A DNA stretch of 64,000 nucleotides, from assembly GCF_000001735.4 (NCBI RefSeq), contig NC_003075.7, positions 13,765,001-13,829,000 on the forward strand, in the 5' to 3' direction. Positions 22,333-38,458 of the stretch are shown in pieces (position 1 is the first letter of the stretch; every line of letters starts with the position of its first letter). The notes beneath the pieces are model-generated. The model did no database searches. It was not told the origin of the DNA and saw nothing but the letters and a program-made list of their open reading frames with translations. This stretch comes from Arabidopsis thaliana (lineage: Eukaryota; Streptophyta; Magnoliopsida; Brassicales; Brassicaceae). The position numbers and the translations under genes were made by a program.

Positions 22333-24050
22333 TGTATGAGAAAGTCAAAATGTATCTATCATCCAAACATAACCTACATTGAACGGATACAAGAATCAAT
22401 CATCATCAACGATCAGAATGAATTGGGCATATGTCAACAAGAAACCTGGTGTCAACTCAATAAAATCAACAAATATACAATTTTAAAATCATCAAATGCT
22501 TAATACCCAGAAAGATTCCAGAAACTAGAATATGAAAAGATAATGAGCACAAAGAATCACGTTTTGAGCATTACCTCAAACACAGTCAACCAGAGAAGGA
22601 AAAACAAAAAAAAGATCTAAAATGATAGTAACACTGAAAAGAGAAAGACAAAAAAAAAAATGGAAGATTCTCTAAGTCAAACATTCTCAGTTGAGAAAGT
22701 ATACGACGAATCCATGGAATCATATAGGAGCACAGACTCTACCTCAAAAAAAGCAAATGCAAGAAAAATGGAGTTCCCTGAAAGAGTAATCGAAACGTTG
22801 ATGCCATGGGATTTAGATTCTAAAACTACAAAAGCAAGAAGAAGAGATAGATACTTGCCTTGAACATGAAGCGAAATGAAAATAATAACAACCCTTATTT
22901 TTTTCGATAGGGGCCGTTAATCGATATCCCAACAACCCTTAATGAACACAACAATCGCAATCAGAAGGAGAATAAGGAATTACATAAATCCGAGCTCGAA
23001 AATAGATTTTCCGACGAATCAAAAATCAGTGAGCGAGCGAAGCACCCAAAAACAGGGAGAGTATAAAGGACTCTTTAAAAAACCTCATAGACAGCAGAAA
23101 ATGGGCATTAGGGCTCCATAGTTTCCCTCCCGAGCCAGAAAATTTCTCCCGCTTGAGTTTCAATGTTTGATGGGTGGTCCTTGCAGCTTCGAGAATCGAA
23201 AAAAATCGCTGAGAGAGAAATACGATTCCGTGAAGAATCGCAGAGTCTCCGACGATGATATGACTGTAAAACCCCCGGGGAGGAGAGAGAGAAGCAAAGT
23301 GGAGGGGAAGAGGTTGAAGAGAGACGGCGCCTCACAGTTACAGCTCCGTTGTTGTTTTTTCCTTCCACTGTTAATTCATTTATTAAAATAAAATCACGCA
23401 CGCGTCAACCACGTCCCATGGATGACGCTCACGGTGGTTAACAAACTCAGCTCATATGTTTTTTTCTTCTTTCTTTTCTTCTTTACGATTTCAATTTTTT
23501 AGTAATGAAATTTAATAGATAATTTGAGTATGAATGAACATTTGACATCTTTATCCATGTGTAAATGTTTGCACTTTCTGTTGATTATTTTTTTTTTTCT
23601 ATTTTAAGTCACTACCAGCTAATGTGATGATACATTTTTCTTTTGTCTTCTTCACTATGTGACAACTACAAAATTAAATATTTGGTCCTTCCTTCTCTAA
23701 CGATTTTCTTCCTTATGAATATCAAAACCTGACTGAAATAAGTGCCAAATTAAATTTTAGCAACCCTTCTTTCTCTTTCCTTAAGAACAAGTAACCAACT
23801 TTCTTGTAAAAAACTTCAACTGCAATTCTACAATTTAAGCCTTGAGACACGATATTGTATGAGTTTGCAACTTTCGAATATCCACTTCACCAAGAGAAAA
23901 AAACAATTTGGATAAAATCATAATTGACACCCAAAACAATGTAGTCAGTTGATAAGTTTCCCCGGAGAAATTGAGATATTTTTGAACAAAGATTCATATT
24001 TTTTACTCGGGGAAACAAAAGAGAGTGGTAAGAATGCACAATGCCTAACC
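22333..24050. other. Upstream region of tandem copy A and 3' flank of copy B
   Basis: It probably contains the 5' leader of copy A up to about 23.3 kb (purine-rich, GC-richer around 23200-23340), then AT-rich spacer. No coding frame with support. Confidence 0.45.
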
Positions 24051-24058
24051 TTCTTCAC

Positions 24059-25516
24059 CTACAAAATGTTTGGGAGCTGCGAGTCCAGTCTCTGCTGCAA
24101 CTCTTTTACCTTCTGCAAAAGCTCTGTTTTCTGCTCCTTATAGCTCCTAAGTAGATACTCTTTCCCATCTATCACTTCTTTAAGCTCACCCACTTCTTTT
24201 CTCAACATCTCTATTCTTTCTCCATCCCTTATTCCATTTTCTGGTGACTCGTAGTTGTTTTCGCTGTTCACATCGCCACTCCAACCATTGCTACCTGTGT
24301 GTCCCACGCAGTGATCAGCGATTGCCTTTCTCAGTCTCTGGACTTCTCTTTCTGATTCAAACAGGTCCCTGTTTGTTGCGTCTAGCTGTGTTTGGATATG
24401 GCTAGAGTGTCCCATCTGGGCGTTTAGCGAGTTTTGCAGCTCTAGAATCTGTTCCTGCATTTCAACTATCATGTCGTCACGTCTCTTCAGCTGTTGCCTC
24501 AGTTTCTGTATTACTTCTCGCTTGCTGAAGATGTCTGAGCCGGATTCAGATACGCAAGGAGAATCTGAGCAGGTCGAATGTTGATGGTATGCTTTCATCG
24601 GCACTTCCAGGTGGTCAGGAGAAGATCCCCATACGACTGCACTCTCTTTGCTATATGATGAAGCAGGAACTGTCACAAGAGGCAGAGAAGTACTGGACTC
24701 TGCCATTTGCTCATTTGTAGCATGATTTCCTTCCCCATTCTCAGTTCCTGCATAAATGAAAATAAGAAGCCAACTCTCAGAACACCCACACAAAACTTTT
24801 CTGCCATAACACAAGCCATCATTGGGGGATAATACTACAGCCTTCATAGTTTCCAGCTCATTAACGTAAGTAGCTACTTAAGTATGAATCCTGATTGGGG
24901 TACAAAGACATCTTTAGTCAAATATTGTTCCTGATTGGGTTACAAAGATCATTATGCAAGATACTAGAGGCTACAAATATGTAAGAACCATCTCCATATT
25001 CTTTCAACTATTTGACAACATCTCCCAAAATCTCTTTTCACTTCAAAGATACCACAAAATCAAACCCCAGTAAGAGACTATGTGAAGTGAAGTTATGTAT
25101 AAGCAAATTCAGTAGTAAGAATAACAAACTCACAAACTCTCACCGGGAGTGCAGTGAAAGCAACAATCATTATTCCTTTCACAGGGTGATGCATTAGAAT
25201 GCAAGCAGCAGCCCTTAAATCTTCCTCTGTCGGTTGTTCCATTAGCTGCACAACAAAACAACCTACCAATAAGATAGAGAATACAAGCGAATTCTAGGAC
25301 ATGTAAGCACTAAACAACCAGATAAGTACGTTTTAATCCACCAGTGGCATTGGAATGAGGAGGTTTGGAGTCAATAGACTGCTTTAATTTGTAGCCAAAA
25401 CGAATGGACAATGTACTCAACAAAGCACCCCCAGCAATTAAGATCCAATTTGGTCCTTCACCGCGAAAACTCTCAAACCGCTGATGCCTGGAAACGCCAT
25501 TTCTTCGTGTAGTCAT
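24059..25516 (-). CDS. Membrane-anchored coiled-coil protein, tandem copy B
   Basis: Three exons: 25516-25330, 25245-25144 and 24747-24059, for 325 residues, with intron positions and phases identical to copy A. It has the same order: basic start (MTTRRNG), hydrophobic segment GPNWILIAGGALLSTLSI, Cys-rich exon (CCLHS ... CCFHC), SDSPCVSESGSDIFSKREV, two coiled coils and the same C-terminal LKEVIDGKEYLLRSYKEQK. The C-terminal coding DNA is very similar to copy A, and the similarity continues for ~30 bp into the 3' UTR (tgcacaatgcctaacctt in both). Differences concentrate in the middle linker. A tandem duplication is clear; whether the two have separate roles cannot be seen. Confidence 0.88.
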
Positions 25517-26960
25517 TGTAAGAGAAGGTCAAAAAATGTCTTCTATCATCCAACCTTAACACTGAAGAGGAAGCCACAGTCTCAAGTTTAGTAACAGAAC
25601 AGAGGCCTTTAATCGTAATCAAACCCTATGCGAAGGAAAAATGGCAAACAATTGAAGAACACAGAGGCTCAACGACAAAAAGAAAATCGGAGAACGATTC
25701 AAAACACCAAAAGTGACGATAAAAAGGAAACAGAAATCGGAAAATAAACCTCATCGGGATGGGTAATACTGCAGGGACGATTCTCCCAGAAATTAGGGTT
25801 GCTAAGTGACAACGATCAAGTAGATCGAGAGACTAATGAAAAAGCTAAAGTTTGTAGAACAATTATGATAATCAATGGTCTCTAGAAGGGAAAACGAAGA
25901 AGCTTACCAGGCTGTTTTAGAGAGACAGCGCGGCGCAGAAACAACTACTCAAAGGCCGTTGAAGCTTCTTTTTTTTTTTCTTCACCCGCCGTGAAGCGTC
26001 CCAAATTATCTTATTTTCATAGTGTATAGTACTGTTACTAGATATTTTATTTCTCAAGAATGTCGAATCGAAATTGGCGGAAAAAAAAGGCGAAATAAAA
26101 TAATGTGGAATCGAGATTACTACTTAGGCCTTTTGATTGATATTAAACTGAATAATTCCTTCATGATTTTGTATAATGTAAGTAACAGTTGATTTAACCT
26201 ATTTCACAAATAAAAAGTAACGATTAAGAAATGAGATTAATATAGGATCAAGATTACGACAAAACGAAGGATACATTTCTCTTTATTGGCGGCAGTGACT
26301 CTTGGTGATCAGATGACAGAGGTTATCTCATTCCTAGAGAATGTAAATTTGTTCTCAACCTATGCACTACTACTGCACTAAGAAGTTGTAAATTATTCTA
26401 TATATATATTTCTTTAGATTTATCTTCGTTGTTTTCTATGAATGTATTTTGGAATTGAAAATCCTTGGACTGGATACAATGTGACATTGAAGTCAATTAC
26501 ATGCATATAATCAACCGAAGCAGATATTGAACCTAACACACGTACCAACTCCTTCTCTACCACAATAATCTCTCACACCGAATCAACCAAAAAAAAAAAA
26601 CAGTCATTTTCGGTTAATGCCTCATTAAATCATTGTGGCCACTACTCTTTTTCTTTTTCTTTTCCTTTCTTTTTTGTGTGTGTATGTGTTTCTTAAAGTA
26701 CTGCATGAAAAATAATGTATGCATATAAATAAGGTAGAGATCTATTGAATTTTATATCAGATATATATTATTGAATGGTAAAACCCCAAAGTCTCATTCT
26801 CTTTACAACTAATCACACACACCTGAGGAAGAAAAAAAAACAACAACTCAAGACTGATCCTTTCAAAGCAAGAAAATGTACATAAGTCAACGCTAAGTAG
26901 TGGTCATTGTTTCAAGTTTTTCATCTAGATCAAAATTTAATCAACCACCTCATTTGCAAG
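25517..26960. other. Upstream region of copy B and 3' flank of GTG2
   Basis: The first ~450 bp likely hold the 5' leader of copy B. The rest is AT-rich, with poly-A and CT-rich tracts and the GTG2 3' UTR. No gene recognised. Confidence 0.5.
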
Positions 26961-26979
26961 GGAACTCACAGATGCTTGC

Positions 26980-32033
<5,054 letters not shown>

Positions 32034-32039
32034 CTCTCT

Positions 32040-33000
32040 CTAATAAGGAAACAAAACTCAGATCTCTTTCTCTCTACCCCAACACTCTCATCAGAGTCTC
32101 AAGCTTCCGCTATTCGACTGAATTTGCCGACGAACGGTGGTTCCTTTGCTTTTCATCAGAATCCCAAATTTGGTTTTTGTATTAAACCACACTAAACCGT
32201 ATCTCCGTACCAATTATTTATTATTTAGTTTTGCGCGACTGATTTCCGGTTCAACCACCCGAATCATGCCTCGTTCCCGCCAAATAGGATTTAGTTCCCA
32301 CTTCCCATTAACAAAGCTAAAACTATTAAACTCTTGCCGTTTCGCAACGGCCCAGAAAGACCAACAAATATATAACCTAATCTGTTGCGCCATCTTCCAG
32401 AGTAAAACACCTTCCCTAAAGAACAAGTACAAGAAATGGAGAAGACAACGACTACGACGTCGTCGAACATGAAGAAGAAGAAGCTGTCGTCGACGCAGGC
32501 TATTTGCTAAAGCTGCAAGTTTTGTTTGTCTCCGAGGACAGGTTTCAAAGAAAATTCCGTGTGCATGGACCAAAATAGTTGAACTAGGAAAGGCTCATGC
32601 AAAATAGTTGATGCCCTCGTTTTGCGATGGCAAAGAAGATAACGTACGTACTCATTTGCAATTATGTATACTCAATTTTATCAAGGCCAAAATAAAATAT
32701 TGTATGTCAAAATACAAATACAGATACTCCACTGATCCACTCAAAGCTTGCAAACTTTGAATTGAAGACTATAAATAAGTGGAGAAAATGAAATAAACAA
32801 TGAGGACGAAACTCTGAAGTAAGGAACATATAGCCAAGCCAAAACAGGAATACACCCACTTACCCTCAAATGCTAAAATTGGATATTTAGGAAAGAAGAA
32901 GAAAAAAAAACAAGATTTGAGACTCAATTGAGCAAAGAATAGACTTCAAAAGAAAAACAAAAGCTGAAGACAGTTTTCGCTTCTGAGATATTAAATATAT
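32040..33000. other. GTG2 promoter and IMB4 3' flank
   Basis: About 70 bp of GTG2 leader, then spacer. A short plus-strand ATG frame at 32437 (MEKTTTTTSSN...) has only 24 codons and is not supported. Positions 32650-33000 probably contain IMB4 3' UTR. Confidence 0.5.
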
Positions 33001-33012
33001 CACAAGCGACAA

Positions 33013-36000
33013 TCAACTCGTGGATGCAAACGCAGCGAGAACGTTAGCTTGAGAAGGCGGTAGACTACTTATTATTGGCTGCAACTGATTCCCATAAACC
33101 GAGATTAGATGGGAGAAAGTTCTGCCTACAATTGCTTTCACTTCAACTTTTTCGACTGGCGACTCCAATACTTGCCCAAAGATTTTAACCAGCTCCGGAA
33201 CATGAGAGAAGATCTGATTTTGCATCCAAGCAAAACAATTTTATCAAATTAACCTTAGTAATGTTTAGCCAAAGGTGAAAATATTGCCTTGAGAAAACTA
33301 CCTGTGGATTGGATGACGAAACAAGGGAATATATACAGGTGTAAACAGCCATGGACTCCTCTTGATCTTCCTTTAGAGGTAGACCTCTTAAGAACACTGG
33401 AAGTACCTGGATTATATAACTTAGGGATGAGTACCGTGTTTCATAAGGTTTCAGGAAGTAAGCAAAAATACATGAAAATGGCCTAGCTCCTAGATCATAC
33501 TTGATTTAGCGGGACTAGTTGAGGATGAACAACAATCATCCTTGCGGTAGCACCTGCTGCATTATCCCTAACAGCAAGGTCTGGTTCTGAATCCCCGAAA
33601 AGTGGGGAAATTCCGCGTAGCACATCACCAAAATATCTGGTATTGAGTCAAAGGGAGACAAGTATCGCATGGACTGACAATTCTCATATTCTTCCAAAAC
33701 AGAAGGACGATGAATGAGCATAGAAATCAATGGATAAAAGTCTTTACGACTAGAGTAGAGTTGAAGCATGTAACACGAAAAGGATACTTAAGAGCAGTTT
33801 CACCCCCGTTTTTGCATAGCTCTCCAACACAGAAAGCTGCATTCCTTCTATTGGTTGCTTCTGGTGACCCCAACTCTTTGAGCACCAAAGGCATTAATCT
33901 CTGCAAGAGAATTACCCCCAATAGTTGGTTTAATAAGGCTCAAACACCAATCATAGAGAACATCAGATGAGGAAACGTACATCAACATAGGAAGAGATTG
34001 GAAGACCCATGTCTTGAGCAACCTCAGCAAGACTAGCAACTACCATTGTCCTATCCTGTGGAGGACGTGAAGCTTTCTACAGACACAAGAAGTGAAACAG
34101 TAAGTGCCTAAGTTTCAATGGAAGAAGATATGTCAATGAATACTTTATTCACTAATACCCACCGCAAATTTCATCAACGGCTCAAAGAATTGGGCAAAGA
34201 CAGGTTCAAATTGAGAACCCATACACTTTGCAAAGGCGGGAAGGAGGTCAGAAACTGCATCCATGAGGACCTCATCATGTCCAGTATCATCATCATCAAT
34301 ATCACTCTCATCTTCTAACTGCTGGCAAGCTGCTTTTTCCGTCAGCAGTAGCAATGTCGCATCAACAAGGGGTGATAAATCTAGAACCATTGTCAGCATA
34401 TGATACATGAGTAAGGATCATTTAAATATCCTGAAAATAATTTACATCAAATTGACTCCAACAAGAATAGATACCCACACTTTTGAATGGCTGGGTAACC
34501 ATAATCCTTCATGATATCGGCAACACTGATGCAAGCCTGAGCAACAACCTCCTTGTCGTCATCATCAGTCATAGTTTTGATATAATTATTCATAACTGTA
34601 TCTGCGATGGACAAAAACGGTTTCAATATCTTCCCGTCATTCTTGTGTTAATGAGAAAAAATGCTGTGTTATGTGTTACCAAGAATTTCATTTGCCTTTC
34701 CAGTTCCATCCTACAAAAGAGCCAAACATTAGGAAAAAGGAAACTACCATGGCTGGAAATTAGATAGGATTGAGATTCGATATATGCATGATCAAGTTCT
34801 TACATTATGAGTCTGGAAGATAGCATGAGCTGCAGCCAATATATCTGCAATTCAAATTAGAATGACAAGCTGTAATGCCACAATCATTATCAAGTCTAAC
34901 CCATAGATTAGGTAAGCTTTTAAATACTAACATAGTTCCCACCCAGTATAAACAATGACAATTAATGGAACAGAATATTGAATAATCAATAGATTGAAAA
35001 CTCACGTTTCAAACCAGTAACTGCTTGAAGCCGAACATCTTCATGAAAATATGCAGAATGTTTGTCCATAATCTTCAATGATTCCTCGAGGTAGCTTATA
35101 AGTTAGTTAAGGAGGCATAAAAAGGTTTCTTGTAAAAAGTCCAAAGAAGAAACAACCGTTAAAGGGAAGTTGAAGGATACGGTGCAAAAGCAGATTTAGT
35201 GTGGAGTGCAAACAGGCCAAGAGCTTGAGTTGCAGCTGCCTTTTCATCTAAAACTCCTGTTCTAACGCTAATGTTCCTAACTCTGGGCTCATCATCAGCA
35301 TCATCATCAGAGGATACCCCACCAAAATCATTGACATTTTCATCATCTGACTCATCAATGTCCACTGCAGATCCATCATCAAGATTGCACGAAGCAAATA
35401 CTAATGGCATAACACGAGGCAAATACTGCGGGAAAAACGCTATGTTTACTTTAAACCTAATCACTGGAGTATTATGAAGTCTATTTGAAAGAAATGTATG
35501 CACACCTGGGCAAAAGTGTCATCCAATATTTCTGCTACGTTGCTGAAGAATCCATGAGTATATTCTCGCAACTCACTGAACTCCAATTCAAATCCCTGGT
35601 ATTTTGTGATTGTGAGCTCTTTCTTCCTCAAAATAGCATATATAGTTCAAAGATACAGAATATAAATATATAGTAAGGCAATTACTGATATTGCAGCATC
35701 AATGAAAGGTGGCAAAATGGCCTCCATCCCTTTTCTCCCAACAGACATTGCAACAATCCCTACAAGCTCAGTAGACCTGGCACGGGCACGAAGATCCTCG
35801 TCTTTGGTGAGCACCATGAAAAACTTCATCAACTCTAGAACCCTCTCAGCGTATGGATTGAATGCTTGCTCTGCAGCAGCAGCAACCGACCCAATTGCAG
35901 ACTGCAAGCAAGTAGCACGACGCTTAAATCAATATTTCAGATACACCAGTTCAAAAGAAACTCTGGCAAAGATTGTCAGTTTACCATGCATGTCTCTTGT

Positions 36001-37976
36001 AGATTACGCGGACTATTTTCTAGGGCTGCCATAAGCTTCCCCATTAAATGATCAAGCAGCGGAACAATTTCCTCTCCCATGTTCTCACAGAATGCTGCTA
36101 AAGCATAGTGTGACTTTTCCTGTAGACAATAATAAGAAATGTTACTAATAACCTAAGGTGATAATCGGCAGAAAGGTGTATTTTCAAAAAGAAGACACAA
36201 ACCACACTCAATTGGTTTCTTTAAATTTTACCTTCACTTCCTCAGATGTATCTTCAATTGCAATCAATAGGCATGGAAGGACACTCTGATAGTGTGATAG
36301 GATCTCGGGCTGAAGATGCTCAGCGAATTGGCCAATTGCAAATGATGCAGCCCCTCGAACCACTAGCTCAGGGTCTCTTAAAGCTCCTAAGACTATATTA
36401 AGAACAGTATCCAGCTTCTCTTTCATCAGATCAAAGCAACCCTCTGATATAACACCAAGAGCTGTTACAGAAGCTTCCCGAAACTTGAGGTTTGTACTTT
36501 GACAATGCACGGAAGCAAATTCAAGAACAGGGAGGAATACATGCTTTGGCAGGTTCATAGCTAGAGTGTCAATAACTTCAGCAGATGCACGATCAGGAGC
36601 AAGATCATCATCGTCCTCTTGATCAGATGACTCAGCGAGTAAAGGGCACATAACTTGCAAGATTGGTATGACAAGCTTATGTTTTTTAAGGGAATTGTAT
36701 TTATACTTTGCCAACCATGAAACTATTTGGATTGCCTGGTAAATGAATGGAGTAAGGCATAAGTAATCATAACACCACAATTCGAACCTATTTCAAGCGA
36801 AAGAGAATAATTCTCCTAACCTGGTGACGGGTGCTACTTTCCAGATTTTGGTTACAGGAAACTTCAAGAGAGAACTGCACAATTGCTTTGACAGAATCTC
36901 CAAGAAGGGGAGCAGGAGATTCAATCAGCTCATCAAAAATTTCAAAAGCAAGTATAGCAACATCCTCCTCTCCAGATGCAATACATTTCCTTGATACATC
37001 CAATATACTGGGAATGAAATCTCGGAACTTCACCTGACAGAAATGACATAAGCATATATTCCAAATCAGTCTTTAAATTAAACATGTATATAACATTAAC
37101 AAGAAAGTGAGAAAGTGGCTAAATTTACCACTTCATCTCCGTCGTTGGTGAATTCCAGAAAAGAACCAACCGCCCTGATAAATTACAGAAGCTTGTAAAA
37201 GAGTAGAGATAAAGGTCCAAGAAAGGAGCAACAGTTATCAATTCCAGAGAAAAACAAATTACTTGAGAGCAGCAACTCTGACACGACTACTGCTTTCATC
37301 CTGCATACACTTGAGAAGAAGAGCCTGCAAGTCTGCAAAGTATGGCCTAAATGTGTTCCCAATCGTTTCTGTCAAAGAGCTGAAAAGGATCAATGCTACC
37401 TACAAATACAAACAACAAAATAAGATTTTTAAACAAAAGAACCATAAATAGACAAAATGAGACAGAGAATTTCAAAGGGAAGTTACTTCACGATGATCTT
37501 CTTGAGCACTCTGACTACACTGGAAGAGAAAGGTTAATAAATCAGGCCACTCTCCAGCTGGAACAGCGTACTTGGCTACTACACTCACAACATTAGCACT
37601 CGCACGTCTCACCGGTGGACTGTAACAACTCCAATAAGAAATCAAAAACTCAAATCCCAATTGAAAAAATAGAAGAGCAAAAGAGAGAGAGAGAAACAGA
37701 CCTATTCTCCACAGTGATGCTCTCGATTAAGGATTGCTTAACATGCTGTTTAAGCTGAGGAGAAAGCTTAGCCCAATGTCCGGTAATCCTTTTGCGGAGG
37801 AGAACGGCGGCGAGCTGGCGGACGTTGGGGGTTTTAGCGGTGCGGAGATGCTGAACGAGAGCGGGAACAACTTGAGGATCTTTGGCAAGACGTTTGATCT
37901 GATCCTCTGCTTGACGCCGAGCATCGTTGTCTGGCATGAGGAATTGGATCAACAGAAGTTCGAGAGATTGCGCCAT
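33013..37976 (-). CDS. IMB4: Importin beta family nuclear transport receptor (importin-4 like)
   Basis: Twenty exons: 37976-37702, 37619-37487, 37399-37263, 37174-37129, 37033-36821, 36735-36232, 36119-35985, 35901-35686, 35595-35506, 35425-35181, 35094-35006, 34844-34804, 34710-34680, 34601-34479, 34380-34163, 34076-33981, 33900-33788, 33636-33501, 33406-33302 and 33213-33013. They give 1048 residues. HEAT/ARM helices run throughout. The N-terminal half holds the importin-beta N-terminal RanGTP-binding region (QAEDQIKRLAKDPQVVPALV), and two acidic loops follow (SSDQEDDDDL; SSDDDADDEP). Role from family knowledge: imports ribosomal proteins and histones, as Kap123/importin-4. Introns 10 and 17 have U12-type splice signals (separate entries). 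Confidence 0.95.
33637..33787 (-). other. Probable U12-type (minor spliceosome) intron, IMB4 intron 17
   Basis: The donor reads AA|GTATCCTTTT, a perfect minor-class 5' splice site. The candidate branch site CCCTTTGAC lies about 12 nt before the ACCAG acceptor and matches the consensus TCCTTRAC at 6 of 8 positions. No polypyrimidine tract is evident. The intron is phase 2. Confidence 0.8.
35095..35180 (-). other. Probable U12-type (minor spliceosome) intron, IMB4 intron 10
   Basis: The donor reads CC|GTATCCTTCA. The branch site TCCTTAAC (complement of 35106-35113) is a perfect match, with the branch A about 13 nt before the TTATAAG|C acceptor. Only this splice keeps the frame (APYLEESLKIM). 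The intron is 86 bp and phase 2. Confidence 0.9.
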
Positions 37977-38458
37977 AGTTTGTTTGTTGATTGATCTCTC
38001 TTCCTTCCTCAAGCAGAGACAGAGGCTGCTCTAGTTGTAGCAGCAACTAGCAAGACAGCGAATAGGGTTTTTCTTATTTTTTGTTCTTTTATTTAATTTG
38101 CGAGGGTTTTTGTTTAATTCACTTTTCGATTGGTCGGTATCTTATTATTTTTGGTGGTAAAACTTTATTATGGAGTTTTGACTTTTGACTTAAGTTGTTT
38201 GACTTTACTCCAAATTCTTACAACAGCAAATTTTGTAAGCAATTACGGAAATTTCTTTCACTTAAGTATGGAACTGAAAATTCTAACAGAATAATTTTAT
38301 GTAGAAAAATTGCTTAACAACAAAACAGCAACGAATGGTTATCTTATAATTTGTAATGAGTTACAAATCTCTTTTTATGACACTGAGTACAAATAAACTA
38401 TAAATTATGAGAGATGTGTATGATTTGTTGTATTGTTTTCTATAAGCCGAAGATTTTT
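37977..38458. other. IMB4 leader/promoter and PEL1 3' flank
   Basis: Short IMB4 leader, then AT-rich spacer. Nothing else seen. Confidence 0.5.

Noticed and set aside
32437-32511. 24-codon plus-strand frame MEKTTTTTSSN... between GTG2 and IMB4
   Set aside because: Very short, low complexity, no conserved partner in the window; cannot be supported from sequence alone.
37977-38012. Upstream in-frame extension of IMB4
   Set aside because: The extension begins at a TTG, not ATG; the ATG at 37976 gives the expected importin start.
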